The notes beneath the pieces were generated by a model. The model saw only the letters and a program-made list of their open reading frames with translations, was not told the origin of the DNA and ran no database searches. Below, piece by piece: positions 7,974 to 16,567 of a stretch of 48,810 nt of DNA (positions within the stretch are counted from its first letter, which is position 1; the number at the start of each line of letters is the position of its first letter). A program made the translations under genes and the position numbers. Origin of the DNA: Cupriavidus campinensis (GTDB lineage Bacteria > Pseudomonadota > Gammaproteobacteria > Burkholderiales > Burkholderiaceae); assembly GCF_905397395.1 (NCBI RefSeq), contig NZ_CAJPVH010000044.1, positions 1 through 48,810 on the forward strand, read 5' to 3'.

Positions 7974-8726
7974 TTAGTGATGCCCGCCGCAGACCTCGCA
8001 GGCCGGCGTGCGCGCCAGCCGCATCGTGGTCCACTCCATCGACATCGCATTGACCATCAGCAGCCGGCCGGCCAGTGTCTGGCCGACGCCGGTCAGCAGC
8101 TTGAGCGCCTCCGCCGCCTGCACCGTGCCGACCATGCCGACCAGCGGGGCAAACACGCCCATCGTTGCGCAGGCGGCTTCGGGCGCCGGTTCCGAGGGCG
8201 GGAACAGGCAGCCGTAGCACGGGGCATCGGCATCGCGCAGGTCGAACACGCTGACCTGGCCGTCGAAACGCAGCGCGGCGCCCGAGACCAGCGGCTTGCG
8301 ATGGGCGAGGCAGGCGCGGTTCACCGCGTGGCGTGTGGCGAAATTGTCACAACAATCGAGCACGACATCGGCGGCCGCCACCAGCGCGTCCAGTTCCGCA
8401 TCGCCCACGCGCTGGGCGACCATCCGCACATCGACATCGGGATTGATCCGCAACAGCCCTTCCCGGGCCGACTCCACCTTGGGCCGCCCCACGTTGGCCG
8501 TGGTGTGCAGGATCTGGCGCTGCAGGTTGGTCAGGTCCACGTCGTCATCGTCGACGATGGTGATGCGCCCCACGCCGGCCGAGGCCAGGTAGGGCAGCGC
8601 GGCCGCCCCGAGCCCGCCCGCGCCGATCACCAGCGCATGGCCCGCCAGCAGCCGCTCCTGGCCCTCGATGCCGAGTTCGTCCAGCAGGATATGGCGCGAG
8701 TAGCGCAGCAGTTGGTCGTCGTTCAT
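7974..8726 (-). CDS. MoeB/ThiF-family sulfur-carrier adenylyltransferase
   Basis: E1-like enzyme that adenylates the C-terminal Gly-Gly of a small sulfur carrier (MoaD for molybdopterin or ThiS for thiazole). 250 aa. The nucleotide-binding loop is GAGGLG at residues 35-40. Zinc is bound by C170/C173 and C243/C246. The family cysteine is C186 within AACATMGVFAPLVG. MNDDQLLRYSRHILL is the usual start; the frame stays open much further upstream but without family similarity. Sequence alone does not separate MoeB from ThiF, so no symbol is given. It lies downstream of the S41 protease on the same strand. Confidence 0.9.
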   Translation of the reverse strand: MNDDQLLRYSRHILLDELGIEGQERLLAGHALVIGAGGLGAAALPYLASAGVGRITIVDDDDVDLTNLQRQILHTTANVGRPKVESAREGLLRINPDVDVRMVAQRVGDAELDALVAAADVVLDCCDNFATRHAVNRACLAHRKPLVSGAALRFDGQVSVFDLRDADAPCYGCLFPPSEPAPEAACATMGVFAPLVGMVGTVQAAEALKLLTGVGQTLAGRLLMVNAMSMEWTTMRLARTPACEVCGGHH

Positions 8727-8770
8727 GGTGCGGGGGTGCGAAAGTGCGGTCGTGCGATATCGTGCGCTGG

Positions 8771-8807
8771 AAACAACAACGGCCCGTCGGTGAGCACCGC
8801 GGGCCGT
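8771..8807 (-). terminator. Probable terminator after the S41 protease gene
   Basis: ACGGCCCG (8779-8786) pairs with CGGGCCGT (8800-8807). Read on the minus strand the stem is followed by TGTTGTTT (8778-8771). It lies 26 bases after the protease stop and before the MoeB/ThiF gene. Confidence 0.55.
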
Positions 8808-8832
8808 CGTCGGACTACCTGGATTCAGCGCG

Positions 8833-10461
8833 TCAGCGCGCCTTGCCAGTCGGCGTGCCCAGCGGCTCGCCAATCGGCGCGCTGGCGGGCGGCTGGCTGG
8901 CGGGCTTGGCCGGGGTCTTGTCAGCCGGCTTGGCGGCGGGTTTCGCCGGGGCCTTGTCGGCGGTCGGCGTGGCCTTGGCCTTGCCCGTGTCGGTGTCCGG
9001 CTTGCCGGCGGCCTGCGACGCCTCGAGCCGCGACTTCGACCGCTGTACCGGCTTGCCATTGAGTTGGGCGATGGCCTGCTGGAGCATGAAGTCGTCGGCC
9101 GAGCCGAATTCCACCGGCTTCTTGCGGCGATCCTTCTCGCGTTCCTCCGGCGTCTTCTTGGCGTTCTCTTCCTCGAGACGGCGCAGTTCGTCCACCCGGC
9201 GCTGCTCGCGCGCGTTCATTTCCGGCTCTTCCGACTCCTGCTTGTTGTGCAGGTGGCGCTCGGTGTCGATTTCGCGCGTGATCAGCGCGTCGTCCGGATC
9301 GCCCTCGGGATTCTGGTCGACCGGGATGTCCGGGCGGATGCCCTTGGCCTGGATCGACTTGCCCGTCGGCGTGTAGTAGTACGCGATGGTCAGCTTGATG
9401 CCGGTGTCATTGGTCAGCGGGCGCACGGTCTGCACCGAACCCTTGCCGAACGTGGTCTTGCCCATCAGCGTGGCGCGATGGTGGTCCTGGAGCGCGCCGG
9501 CCACGATTTCCGATGCCGAGGCCGAGTAGGCGTTGGTCAGCACGATCATCGGAATCTTCTTGAACAGCGGCGGGAGGTCCTTGAGCGGATCGTCCTCGAG
9601 CGACGAGAGGCGGTAGTTGTTGAAGGTGGCCTTGTAGACGCGCTTGGCATCGGGCACCTGGCCGTTGGTCGAGACCACGGTGGCATCTTCGGGCAGGAAC
9701 GCCGCGGCCACGCCGACCGCGCCCTGCAGCACGCCGCCGCCGTTGTTGCGCAGGTCCAGGATCACGCCCTTGAGGCCCGGGTTCTTCTCGGCCATCTCGC
9801 GCAGGCGGCGGCCCAGGTCGGACACCGTGCGCTCCTGGAAGCTCGTCAGGCGGATCCACCCGATGGTGTTGTTGTCCAGCATCTTGGTCTTGACCGACTG
9901 CACGCGGATCTCCGCGCGCGTGATCGAGACCGGGAACGTGCGTTCCTCGCTCTTGCGGTAGATCGTCAGCGTGACCTTGGTGCCGGGCTCGCCGCGCATG
10001 CGCTTGACCGCCTGCTCCAGCGGCAGGCCGCGCACGGGCTTGTCGTCGATGCGGGTGATCAGGTCGCCCGGCTGGATGCCGGCGCGGAAGGCGGGGGTGT
10101 CCTCGATCGGGTTGATGACCTTGACCAGGCCTTCCTCCTGCGAGATCTCGATCCCCAGGCCGGCAAAGCGGCCGCGCGTGCCTTCCTGCAGTTCCTTGAA
10201 GTCCTTCTCGTCCAGGTAGGCCGAGTGCGGGTCGAGGCTGGCGACCATGCCCTTGATGGCTTCGGTCAGCAGCTTCTTGTCATCCACCGGCTCCACGTAC
10301 TCGCGCTTGATCTGGCCGAAGATGTCGGACATCAGCCGGAGCTGGTCGAGCGGCAGGGGGCCGGACGAGTTCTGGGCCGTCGCCGAGATCTGCAGCGTGG
10401 CCAGCACGCCGGCAACGACGCCGACCGAGACTAGGCTAATGTTCTTGAGCGTCTTACGCAT
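8833..10461 (-). CDS. S41 family carboxy-terminal processing protease (CtpA-like)
   Basis: Periplasmic serine protease that trims or degrades proteins from their C-termini. 542 aa. An uncleaved or cleaved N-terminal hydrophobic segment spans residues 8-28. A PDZ domain lies near 97-170 (GLGIEI, PGDLITRIDDKPVRG). The Ser/Lys dyad reads as S315 in SASASEIVAGAL and K340 in TFGKGSVQT, with the family's 25-residue spacing. LDLRNNGGG near 235-243 is the oxyanion region. The last 90 residues are a Lys/Ala/Pro-rich, probably disordered tail. gpmA lies upstream on the same strand, 219 bases away. Confidence 0.93.
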   Translation of the reverse strand: MRKTLKNISLVSVGVVAGVLATLQISATAQNSSGPLPLDQLRLMSDIFGQIKREYVEPVDDKKLLTEAIKGMVASLDPHSAYLDEKDFKELQEGTRGRFAGLGIEISQEEGLVKVINPIEDTPAFRAGIQPGDLITRIDDKPVRGLPLEQAVKRMRGEPGTKVTLTIYRKSEERTFPVSITRAEIRVQSVKTKMLDNNTIGWIRLTSFQERTVSDLGRRLREMAEKNPGLKGVILDLRNNGGGVLQGAVGVAAAFLPEDATVVSTNGQVPDAKRVYKATFNNYRLSSLEDDPLKDLPPLFKKIPMIVLTNAYSASASEIVAGALQDHHRATLMGKTTFGKGSVQTVRPLTNDTGIKLTIAYYYTPTGKSIQAKGIRPDIPVDQNPEGDPDDALITREIDTERHLHNKQESEEPEMNAREQRRVDELRRLEEENAKKTPEEREKDRRKKPVEFGSADDFMLQQAIAQLNGKPVQRSKSRLEASQAAGKPDTDTGKAKATPTADKAPAKPAAKPADKTPAKPASQPPASAPIGEPLGTPTGKAR

Positions 10462-10629
10462 GTGGGGCAGCCTGAACAGTATGAGGATTGGCTAGGGGGG
10501 CGATCCGGGTGCCTGGCCTTCAGGCCGGCGGCGCCGGATTTGTCCGACAGTATAAGAGGGTGCGCAGAAAAAGGCCTGCGGGGGCTTGCGCGCCGGGTGG
10601 GCGCGGTCACACATGGCCATCGGCAACCC

Positions 10630-10668
10630 GCCCGCGCCTACCCGGACCAGACCGGGGCGGGCGCGGGC
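10630..10668 (-). terminator. Inverted repeat after gpmA, weak terminator candidate
   Basis: GCCCGCGCC (10630-10638) pairs with GGCGCGGGC (10660-10668), and CCCGG/CCGGG extends the inner stem. No T-run follows on the minus strand, so termination would be weak or Rho-assisted. The rest of the 219-base gap to the protease gene shows nothing else clear. Confidence 0.35.
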
Positions 10669-10680
10669 TGCGGCCTGTCG

Positions 10681-11427
10681 TCAGCGGGCCTTGCCCTGGT
10701 TGGCCACGGCCGCCAGCGAGGCGGCCAGGGCTTCCTGGTCGCCCAGGTAGTAATGGCGCAGCGGGCGCAGGTTGGCGTCCAGTTCGTAGACGAGCGGGAT
10801 GCCATTGGGAATGTTGAGGCCGACGATGTCGTCATCCGAAATCTGGTCGAGGTACTTCACCAGCGCGCGGATGCTGTTGCCATGGGCGGCAATCACCACG
10901 CGCTTGCCCGATTGGATGTCCGGAGCGATCGATTCGTTCCACAGCGGCAGCACACGGGCCACGGTGTCCTTGAGGCATTCGGTCAGCGGCACCTGGTCGC
11001 GCGGCACGTTGGCATAACGCGGGTCGTTGAACGCGGCGCGTTCATCGTCCGGTTGCAGCGCGGGCGGCGGGGTGTCGTAGCTGCGGCGCCAGACCAGGAC
11101 CTGCTCGTCGCCGTACTTGGCGGCGGTCTCGGCCTTGTTCAGGCCCGACAGCGCGCCGTAGTGGCGTTCGTTCAGGCGCCATTCGTTGCGCACCGGAATC
11201 CACATTTCGTCCATTTCGTCCTGCACGTACCAGAGCGTGCGGATGGCGCGCTTGAGCACCGAGGTGTAGGCGATGTCGAAGCCATAGCCCGCTTCCTTGA
11301 GCAGCTTGCCGGCCTGCCTGGCCTGGGCGGCGCCGGTTTCGGTCAGGTCGACATCGACCCAGCCGGTGAAGCGGTTTTCGAGATTCCACGTGGATTCGCC
11401 GTGGCGGATGAGAACGAGCTTGTACAT
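10681..11427 (-). CDS. gpmA: 2,3-bisphosphoglycerate-dependent phosphoglycerate mutase
   Basis: Interconverts 3- and 2-phosphoglycerate in glycolysis and gluconeogenesis. 248 aa, standard length. The phospho-histidine is H9 in LIRHGES, the acid/base residue E87 in NERHYGALSG, and the second histidine H182 in AAHGNSIRAL. MYKLVLIRHGESTWNLENRFTGW is the expected N-terminus. It is divergent from the rhodanese gene at 11537, and the two share about 110 bases of promoter region. Confidence 0.97.
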   Translation of the reverse strand: MYKLVLIRHGESTWNLENRFTGWVDVDLTETGAAQARQAGKLLKEAGYGFDIAYTSVLKRAIRTLWYVQDEMDEMWIPVRNEWRLNERHYGALSGLNKAETAAKYGDEQVLVWRRSYDTPPPALQPDDERAAFNDPRYANVPRDQVPLTECLKDTVARVLPLWNESIAPDIQSGKRVVIAAHGNSIRALVKYLDQISDDDIVGLNIPNGIPLVYELDANLRPLRHYYLGDQEALAASLAAVANQGKAR

Positions 11428-11500
11428 GCTGCTTCCAGGGTAGTAAGTGACCTGCGGCGCCCGCCCGCAAATAATGACGGGGGCGCGAAACCGCGTATTT

Positions 11501-11506
11501 TATAAT
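11501..11506 (+). promoter_or_regulatory. -10 element of the rhodanese-grxC-secB cluster
   Basis: Perfect TATAAT in TTTTATAATG, 31 bases before the GTG start. No convincing -35 is visible. The same AT-rich patch could serve divergent gpmA on the other strand. Confidence 0.4.
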
Positions 11507-11536
11507 GCCGCCGACCCAACCCAACGGAATGCCATT

Positions 11537-11950
11537 GTGAATTTCTTCGCCGATTACAACAACCTGGCCCTGATCGCCATCGCCGTGGTCTCCGGCGGCC
11601 TGCTGGCCTGGCCCCAGATCAAGAGCGGCACGGGCGGCAAGCGCCTCAATACGGCGGCCGCCACGCAGCTGATCAACCGGCGCAATGCGGTGGTCGTGGA
11701 CATCCGCGACGCCGCCGAGTTCGCCAAGGGCCACATGCCGCAAGCGAAGAGTGCGCCACTTGCCGACCTGCCGTCGCGTGCCAGCGGCCTGGCCCGCGAC
11801 AAATCCGTCCCCATCATCGTGATCTGCCAGACCGGCCAGCGCTCGGGCAAGGCCCAAGCAGCGTTGAAGGAAGCCGGGTACAGTGAGGTCTACGCGCTCG
11901 AAGGCGGCATGACGGCCTGGCAACAGGCCGGCCTGCCGGTCGTCAAGTAA
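11537..11950 (+). CDS. Membrane-anchored rhodanese-like protein (YibN type)
   Basis: 137 aa. One N-terminal membrane segment (about residues 8-26) is followed by a single cytoplasmic rhodanese domain. The active-site cysteine is C97 in VICQTGQRSGKA; VVVDIRDAAEFAKGHMPQA is the conserved entry motif. Rhodaneses carry sulfur as a persulfide; the physiological partner of YibN is not settled. The GTG at 11537 is chosen because the frame upstream has no family-like sequence and the TATAAT box would fall inside a longer version. The order rhodanese-grxC-secB-gpsA is conserved across proteobacteria. Confidence 0.9.
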   Translation: MNFFADYNNLALIAIAVVSGGLLAWPQIKSGTGGKRLNTAAATQLINRRNAVVVDIRDAAEFAKGHMPQAKSAPLADLPSRASGLARDKSVPIIVICQTGQRSGKAQAALKEAGYSEVYALEGGMTAWQQAGLPVVK

Positions 11951-12040
11951 GCGCGACAGCCCCATTTCACAGCAGCGAAGCGGCGCGGTACCGCCCGGGG
12001 CGGACCGCGCCGCCGCATTTTGAAGACAAGGAGAATCCGC

Positions 12041-12298
12041 ATGGCCCGCGTCGTCATGTACAGCACGGTGGTGTGCCCCTATTGCCAGATGGCCGAACGG
12101 CTGCTGAAGCAACGGGGCGTTGAAGCGATCGAAAAGATCCTGATCGACCGCGAACCGGGCAAGCGCGAGGAAATGATGTCGCGCACCGGCCGCCGCACCG
12201 TGCCGCAGATCTATATCGACGAGACCCATGTGGGTGGCTTCGACGACCTCTCCGCGCTGGACCGCCAGGGCGGCCTGGTGCCGCTGCTGGCCGCCTGA
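12041..12298 (+). CDS. grxC: Glutaredoxin 3
   Basis: Small glutathione-dependent dithiol oxidoreductase, 85 aa. Redox motif C12-P-Y-C15; TVPQIYID is the cis-proline loop that contacts glutathione, and GGFDDLSALD completes the GSH site. The ATG at 12041 is preceded by AAGGAGA at a good distance. It depends on the glutathione made by gshA/gshB at the left of the window and lies between the rhodanese gene and secB, its usual place. Confidence 0.95.
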   Translation: MARVVMYSTVVCPYCQMAERLLKQRGVEAIEKILIDREPGKREEMMSRTGRRTVPQIYIDETHVGGFDDLSALDRQGGLVPLLAA

Positions 12299-12337
12299 TC
12301 CGGCGCGCGCCCGCCTGCCCGCCGTCTACCGGATATC

Positions 12338-12353
12338 TGAGACGATTCTGATT
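12338..12353 (+). repeat. 16-bp repeat, copy 1
   Basis: TGAGACGATTCTGATT in the 174-base gap between grxC and secB, identical to 43219-43234. No function known; may be chance. Confidence 0.35.
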
Positions 12354-12472
12354 CGGCGGCGAGCGGGTGAATTCGCCATCGGCGTCATGTACCATATGCG
12401 CTTTCCAGCCGGGCCCCGCGCCCGGCAGAGACCAAAAATCGATTCCAAACCGATTCAACCGGGAAGCCTTTC

Positions 12473-12991
12473 ATGAGCGACGAGCAACAAGCCACCCAGC
12501 AGGACGATCAGCCCTTCTTCAACATCCAGCGCGTGTACCTGAAGGACATGTCGCTGGAGCAGCCGAACTCGCCGGCCATCTTCCTCGAGTCGGAAGCGCC
12601 GGCCGTGGAAGTGCAGGTCAACGTGGCCGCCGCGCAACTGCAGGAAGGCATTTTCGAAGTGGTGGTGACCGGCACGGTGACCACCAAGGTGCAGGACAAG
12701 GTAGCGTTCCTGGTGGAAGCCCACCAGGCCGGCATTTTCGACATCCGCAACGTGCCGGTGGAGCAGCTGGACCCGCTGCTGGGCATCGCCTGCCCGACCA
12801 TCCTGTACCCGTACCTGCGCGGCAACGTGGCCGACGTGATCACGCGCGCCGGCTTCCAGGCGATTCACCTGTCGGAAATCAACTTCCAGGCGCTGTACGA
12901 GCAACGCCTGCAGCAGGCCATGGAAGAAGCTGGCCAGCAGGGCGGCGAGTCGGGCATCGTGATGCCTGATGGTTCGCAGGCACGCCACTGA
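12473..12991 (+). CDS. secB: Protein-export chaperone SecB
   Basis: Tetrameric cytoplasmic chaperone that holds preproteins unfolded and delivers them to SecA. 172 aa; family features are FNIQRVYLKDMSLEQPNSP and IACPTILYPYLRGNVADVI, and an acidic/Gln-rich tail typical of the SecA-contacting end. The stop codon at 12989 is the first bases of a large palindromic element (12989-13103). Confidence 0.97.
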   Translation: MSDEQQATQQDDQPFFNIQRVYLKDMSLEQPNSPAIFLESEAPAVEVQVNVAAAQLQEGIFEVVVTGTVTTKVQDKVAFLVEAHQAGIFDIRNVPVEQLDPLLGIACPTILYPYLRGNVADVITRAGFQAIHLSEINFQALYEQRLQQAMEEAGQQGGESGIVMPDGSQARH

Positions 12992-13103
12992 GGCACCGGC
13001 AAAAACGATTCTGGCGTCGTTGCGCGGCCTTGCCGTACCACTTGTACTGTCTGCGGCCGCGCGCCTAGCCAGAACCGCTTCGCTTCGTTTTGCCGGCGCC
13101 TCA
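12989..13103 (+). repeat. 115-bp imperfect palindromic intergenic element
   Basis: Left arm 12989-13015 starts on the secB stop codon (TGAGGCACCGGCAAAA ... CTGGC). Right arm 13068-13103 reads GCCAGAACC ... TTTTGCCGGCGCCTCA. Inside, GCGCGGCC (13022-13029) pairs with GGCCGCGC (13055-13062), and GTAC-CACTT-GTAC (13035-13047) forms the tip. The nested arms suggest a REP/BIME-like or miniature element inserted or grown after secB. It is not a simple terminator, because a separate one follows at 13129. Confidence 0.6.
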
Positions 13104-13128
13104 GGGTGCCAGGCAGAACGGGCGACTT

Positions 13129-13157
13129 AAAACGGGGCTTCGGCCCCGTTTTGATTT
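13129..13157 (+). terminator. Intrinsic terminator after secB
   Basis: AAAACGGGGC (13129-13138), TTCG tetraloop, GCCCCGTTTT (13143-13152), then GATTT. Strong; it separates secB from gpsA. Confidence 0.85.
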
Positions 13158-13200
13158 CCCCCGCCATACTGACGTTATCCGCCATTCCGCCAGAATCGCC

Positions 13201-14229
13201 ATGAAACTGACCTTCCTCGGCGCCGGGGCCTGGGGCACCGCCCTGGCCAGCCACGCGGCCACCGTGCACGACGTGGTGCTCTGGGGCCGCGATGCCGCGC
13301 AACTGGCCGATATCGCGCAAACCGGCATGAACGCGGCCTACCTGCCCGGGGTGGCGCTATCCCCCCGCCTGGCCTGCGAAGCCGATTTCGATACCGCCGT
13401 GGATCACGCACTGGCAGACCCGGACGGGCTGCTGGTGGTGGCCACGCCGGTTTCCGGCCTGCGCGAGATGACGCGCCGGCTGGCCGCGCGCCATGCCGGC
13501 CGGCCGGCGCCGTTGGCCATGCTCTGGCTCTGCAAGGGCTTCGAGGCTGACACCCACGCCATGCCGCACCAGATGGTGCGCGAGGAGCTCGATGCGCTCG
13601 GCGTGGCGCCGGGCCAGATCGAATATGGCGTCCTCACCGGGCCGAGCTTCGCCAAGGAGGTAGCCCAGGGGCTGCCGTGTGCGCTGACGGTGGCGGGCAC
13701 GTCCCATGCGCTGGCGGACCGGGCCCAGGCGGCGTTCCATCACCACGCCATGCGGATCTACGGCAGCGACGACCTGATTGGCGTGGAGGTGGGCGGCGCG
13801 GTCAAGAACGTGCTGGCGATTGCCACCGGCGCCAGCGATGGCCTGGGCCTGGGGCTCAACGCGCGTGCCGCGCTGGTCACGCGCGGGCTGGCCGAAATGA
13901 CGCGGCTCGGGCTGGCGCTTGGCGGCCGCGTGGAGACCTTCATGGGCCTCGCCGGCATGGGCGACCTGATCCTGACCGCCACCGGCGACCTCTCGCGCAA
14001 CCGCAAGGTGGGCCAGCAACTGGCGGGCGGCAAGACACTCGAGCAGGTGCTCGCCGACCTCGGCCACGTGGCCGAAGGGGTGCGCTGCGCCCAGGCGGTG
14101 GCGGCGCTGGCTGCCCGGCACGGCGTGGAAATGCCGATTACGCGCGCGGTCTGCGCGGTGCTGTTCGAGGGCCTGTCCGCCGCCGACGCCGTGGCGCAAC
14201 TGCTCCAGCGCGACGCGCGGGACGAATAA
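13201..14229 (+). CDS. gpsA: NAD(P)-dependent glycerol-3-phosphate dehydrogenase
   Basis: Reduces dihydroxyacetone phosphate to sn-glycerol-3-phosphate for phospholipid synthesis. 342 aa. The Rossmann loop GAGAWGTALA lies at residues 8-17. TGPSFAKEVAQGLP is the family motif, and the catalytic lysine lies in GGAVKNVLAIATGASDGL. The ATG at 13201 is used; the frame is open upstream, but that part runs through the terminator. The Bug-type gene follows 11 bases later. Confidence 0.96.
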   Translation: MKLTFLGAGAWGTALASHAATVHDVVLWGRDAAQLADIAQTGMNAAYLPGVALSPRLACEADFDTAVDHALADPDGLLVVATPVSGLREMTRRLAARHAGRPAPLAMLWLCKGFEADTHAMPHQMVREELDALGVAPGQIEYGVLTGPSFAKEVAQGLPCALTVAGTSHALADRAQAAFHHHAMRIYGSDDLIGVEVGGAVKNVLAIATGASDGLGLGLNARAALVTRGLAEMTRLGLALGGRVETFMGLAGMGDLILTATGDLSRNRKVGQQLAGGKTLEQVLADLGHVAEGVRCAQAVAALAARHGVEMPITRAVCAVLFEGLSAADAVAQLLQRDARDE

Positions 14230-14240
14230 CGCAAGTAACG

Positions 14241-15227
14241 ATGCCTAGCCGCCGCCAAACCCTCGGGGCGATGATCGCCACGCTTTCCACGCTGTGCCTG
14301 GGCGCCGCGCCCGCGCTGGCCGAGACCTGGCCGTCGCGCCCCATCCGCATGATTGTGCCGTTCCCGGCGGGCTCCTCGCCGGACCTGATCGCCCGGATCG
14401 TCACCGAGAAGCTGGCCGTGGCGCTGGGTCAGCCGGTGGTGGTGGAAAACCGGCCCGGTGCGGGCGGCAATATCGGCACCGGCATGGTCGCCAAAGCCGC
14501 GCCGGACGGCAATACGCTGCTGTTTACGATCAACGGCCCGCTTGTCACGGCGCCGGCGCTCTATCGCCATCTTGGCTACGACCCGGTGCGGCAACTGGCG
14601 CCGGTGACGCTGGTGGCTACGTCGCCGAATGTGCTGGTTGTCGATGCGCGACTGCCTGTGCACACGCTGGCCGACTTCGTCGCGCTGGCCAAGGCCCGGC
14701 CGGGCGCGCTGAACTACGGGTCGGTGGGCAACGGGAGTGCGGCGCATCTGGCCATGGAGCAGCTCAAGACCATGGCCGGCATCGATCTCCAGCACGTGCC
14801 GTATCAGGGGTTTCCGCAGATTACTACCGCGATCGTCGGCGGGCAGGTGCAGGCCGGCTTCATGGTGCCCGCAATTGCCATGCCGATGGTGACCGCCGGC
14901 AAGCTGCGCCTGCTCGCCGTAACCTCCACCGGGCGTACCGGGCTGCTGCCGCAGGTGCCGACCGTGGCCGAATCGGGCTATCCGGGCTTCGAGGCCATCT
15001 CGTGGCAGGCCGTGCTGGCGCCGGCCGGGACGCCGGCGCCGGTGATCGACCGGCTGTACCGGGAACTCGTAACGATCATCGGCAGCGCCGACGTGCGCGA
15101 GAAGATGCGCGCCCAGTATTTCGTGCCGGCCGGTACCGCGCCGGCCTCGCTGCGCCAGACCATGGCCACCGAGACGGCGCGCTGGGCCAAGGTGATCCGC
15201 GCGGCGGGCGTGCAGCCCGAGGGCTAG
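14241..15227 (+). CDS. Bug family (TctC-like) tripartite tricarboxylate transporter substrate-binding protein
   Basis: Periplasmic solute receptor, 328 aa. N-terminal signal peptide (about residues 1-28, cleavage after PALA). Family motifs are WPSRPIRMIVPFPAG, VVVENRPGAGGNIGT and GPLVTAPALY. The ligand of this protein cannot be inferred. No TctA/TctB membrane genes are nearby, so it is an orphan receptor, as most of the many Bug proteins in this family of bacteria are. It may be co-transcribed with gpsA (11-base gap). Confidence 0.93.
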   Translation: MPSRRQTLGAMIATLSTLCLGAAPALAETWPSRPIRMIVPFPAGSSPDLIARIVTEKLAVALGQPVVVENRPGAGGNIGTGMVAKAAPDGNTLLFTINGPLVTAPALYRHLGYDPVRQLAPVTLVATSPNVLVVDARLPVHTLADFVALAKARPGALNYGSVGNGSAAHLAMEQLKTMAGIDLQHVPYQGFPQITTAIVGGQVQAGFMVPAIAMPMVTAGKLRLLAVTSTGRTGLLPQVPTVAESGYPGFEAISWQAVLAPAGTPAPVIDRLYRELVTIIGSADVREKMRAQYFVPAGTAPASLRQTMATETARWAKVIRAAGVQPEG

Positions 15228-15261
15228 GCGCCGCCCCAAGCCGCCAGGCGTTCTTCTGCCG

Positions 15262-15732
15262 TCAGGCGCCGCCTGCGAAGCCGTTCTGGCGCCAGGCCTC
15301 GAACACCACCACGGCCACGGTATTGGAGAGGTTCAGGCTGCGGTTGTCCGGCCGCATCGGCAGCCGGATGCGCTGGGTGGCCGGAAACCACTCGCGCCGC
15401 CCGGGCGCCAGGCCACGGGTCTCCGATCCGAACACAAACCAGTCCCCGGGACGGAAGCTGACCTGCCCGAACGGCGTGGAGCCGTGCGTGGTCAGGGCGA
15501 ACATGCGGGCCGGATCGGGCTGCTCGGCCGCCATCAGGGCGTCCCAGTTTTCGTGCACGCGCATCGTCGCGTATTCGTGATAGTCCAGGCCCGCGCGGCG
15601 CATGCGGGCGTCCTCGAGCGGAAATCCGAGCGGCTTGACGAGGTGCAGCTGCGCCCCCGTGTTGGCGCACAGGCGGATCACATTGCCGGTATTCGGCGGA
15701 ATTTCGGGCTCGACGAGGACGACGTTGAACAT
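15262..15732 (-). CDS. trmL: tRNA (cytidine(34)-2'-O)-methyltransferase
   Basis: SPOUT-class methyltransferase that modifies the wobble base of certain leucine tRNAs in E. coli. 156 aa. MFNVVLVEPEIPPNTGNVIRLCANTG is the TrmL N-terminus; FGSETRGLAP and IRLPMRPDNRSLNLSNTVAVV are the trefoil-knot SAM-binding motifs. Convergent with the Bug gene (34-base gap) and 67 bases downstream of comF. Confidence 0.95.
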   Translation of the reverse strand: MFNVVLVEPEIPPNTGNVIRLCANTGAQLHLVKPLGFPLEDARMRRAGLDYHEYATMRVHENWDALMAAEQPDPARMFALTTHGSTPFGQVSFRPGDWFVFGSETRGLAPGRREWFPATQRIRLPMRPDNRSLNLSNTVAVVVFEAWRQNGFAGGA

Positions 15733-15799
15733 GGCGCAATGGCTGGAAAATCGGCCCCGAGCTTACCGCGCCAGGGGGTGGCTGTCATCCCGTGACTTT

Positions 15800-16567
15800 T
15801 TACGGGGTCCGCAGCGCAGGCAGGGCGGTCACGCGCCGGGCGCCGTGAGCCTTGAGGACGGCGGCGGCGGCACGCAAAGTGGCGCCTGTCGTCATCACAT
15901 CATCGATCAGGGCGATGTGGAGCCCGTCGAGCCGCATCGGGCGGGCCAGGGCGAAGGCATCGCGCAGGTTGGCCTGGCGGGCGGGCAGGTCCAGCGTCAG
16001 CTGCGCGGCGGTGTCGCGGCGGCGGGTGAGCAGCGTGGCATCGGCGCGTACGCCGAGCCGCCGGGCCAGTGGGCGGGCAATCTCCCACGCCTGGTTGAAG
16101 CCGCGCGAGGCCAGCCGTTGCGGCGCAAGCGGCACGGGGACGATGAGATCGGGCAGGTCGGGCAGGGCGCGCAGGCGTTCGGCAAGCTGCGCGGCGATCC
16201 ATCCCGCCACGGGCAATGCGGCGCCGAACTTCAGCCGCAGGATCAGGCGATCGAGCGGCTCGGCATAGTCGGCCAGCGTCACGGTGGCATCGAGCGGATC
16301 GTCAGGCACGCAGGCCGGGCAATGGCCGGTGGCCGGACTGGCGCACCGCTGGCAGCGGGGCCGCGCCGCCAGCAGCGATCCGGCGCAGGCGGCACAGACC
16401 ACATCGCGCTGCATATCGGCGCAAATGGCGCAGGCGGAGGGGAGCAGGGACGGCAGCAGCCCGCCGAGCCAGCGCCCGGCAGCCCCGGCGGCGCGCGCGT
16501 ATACTTGCGATCCTCGCGGTCCTGTCCGACCGCTCCCCACTGGTTCCGATTGTCCGTGTCCTTGCAT
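15800..16567 (-). CDS. ComF family phosphoribosyltransferase-like protein
   Basis: About 255 aa. N-terminal zinc region with four CxxC pairs (C46/C49, C58/C61, C72/C75, C83/C86) and a C-terminal type I phosphoribosyltransferase fold with the PRPP loop IALIDDVMTTGATLRAA. Related to ComFC/GntX proteins of DNA uptake; its exact role is uncertain in this group. The start is ambiguous: the ATG at 16567 overlaps the divergent methyltransferase start by a few bases, while a GTG at 16540 would avoid overlap and remove nine residues. trmL follows on the same strand. Confidence 0.88.
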   Translation of the reverse strand: MQGHGQSEPVGSGRTGPRGSQVYARAAGAAGRWLGGLLPSLLPSACAICADMQRDVVCAACAGSLLAARPRCQRCASPATGHCPACVPDDPLDATVTLADYAEPLDRLILRLKFGAALPVAGWIAAQLAERLRALPDLPDLIVPVPLAPQRLASRGFNQAWEIARPLARRLGVRADATLLTRRRDTAAQLTLDLPARQANLRDAFALARPMRLDGLHIALIDDVMTTGATLRAAAAVLKAHGARRVTALPALRTP

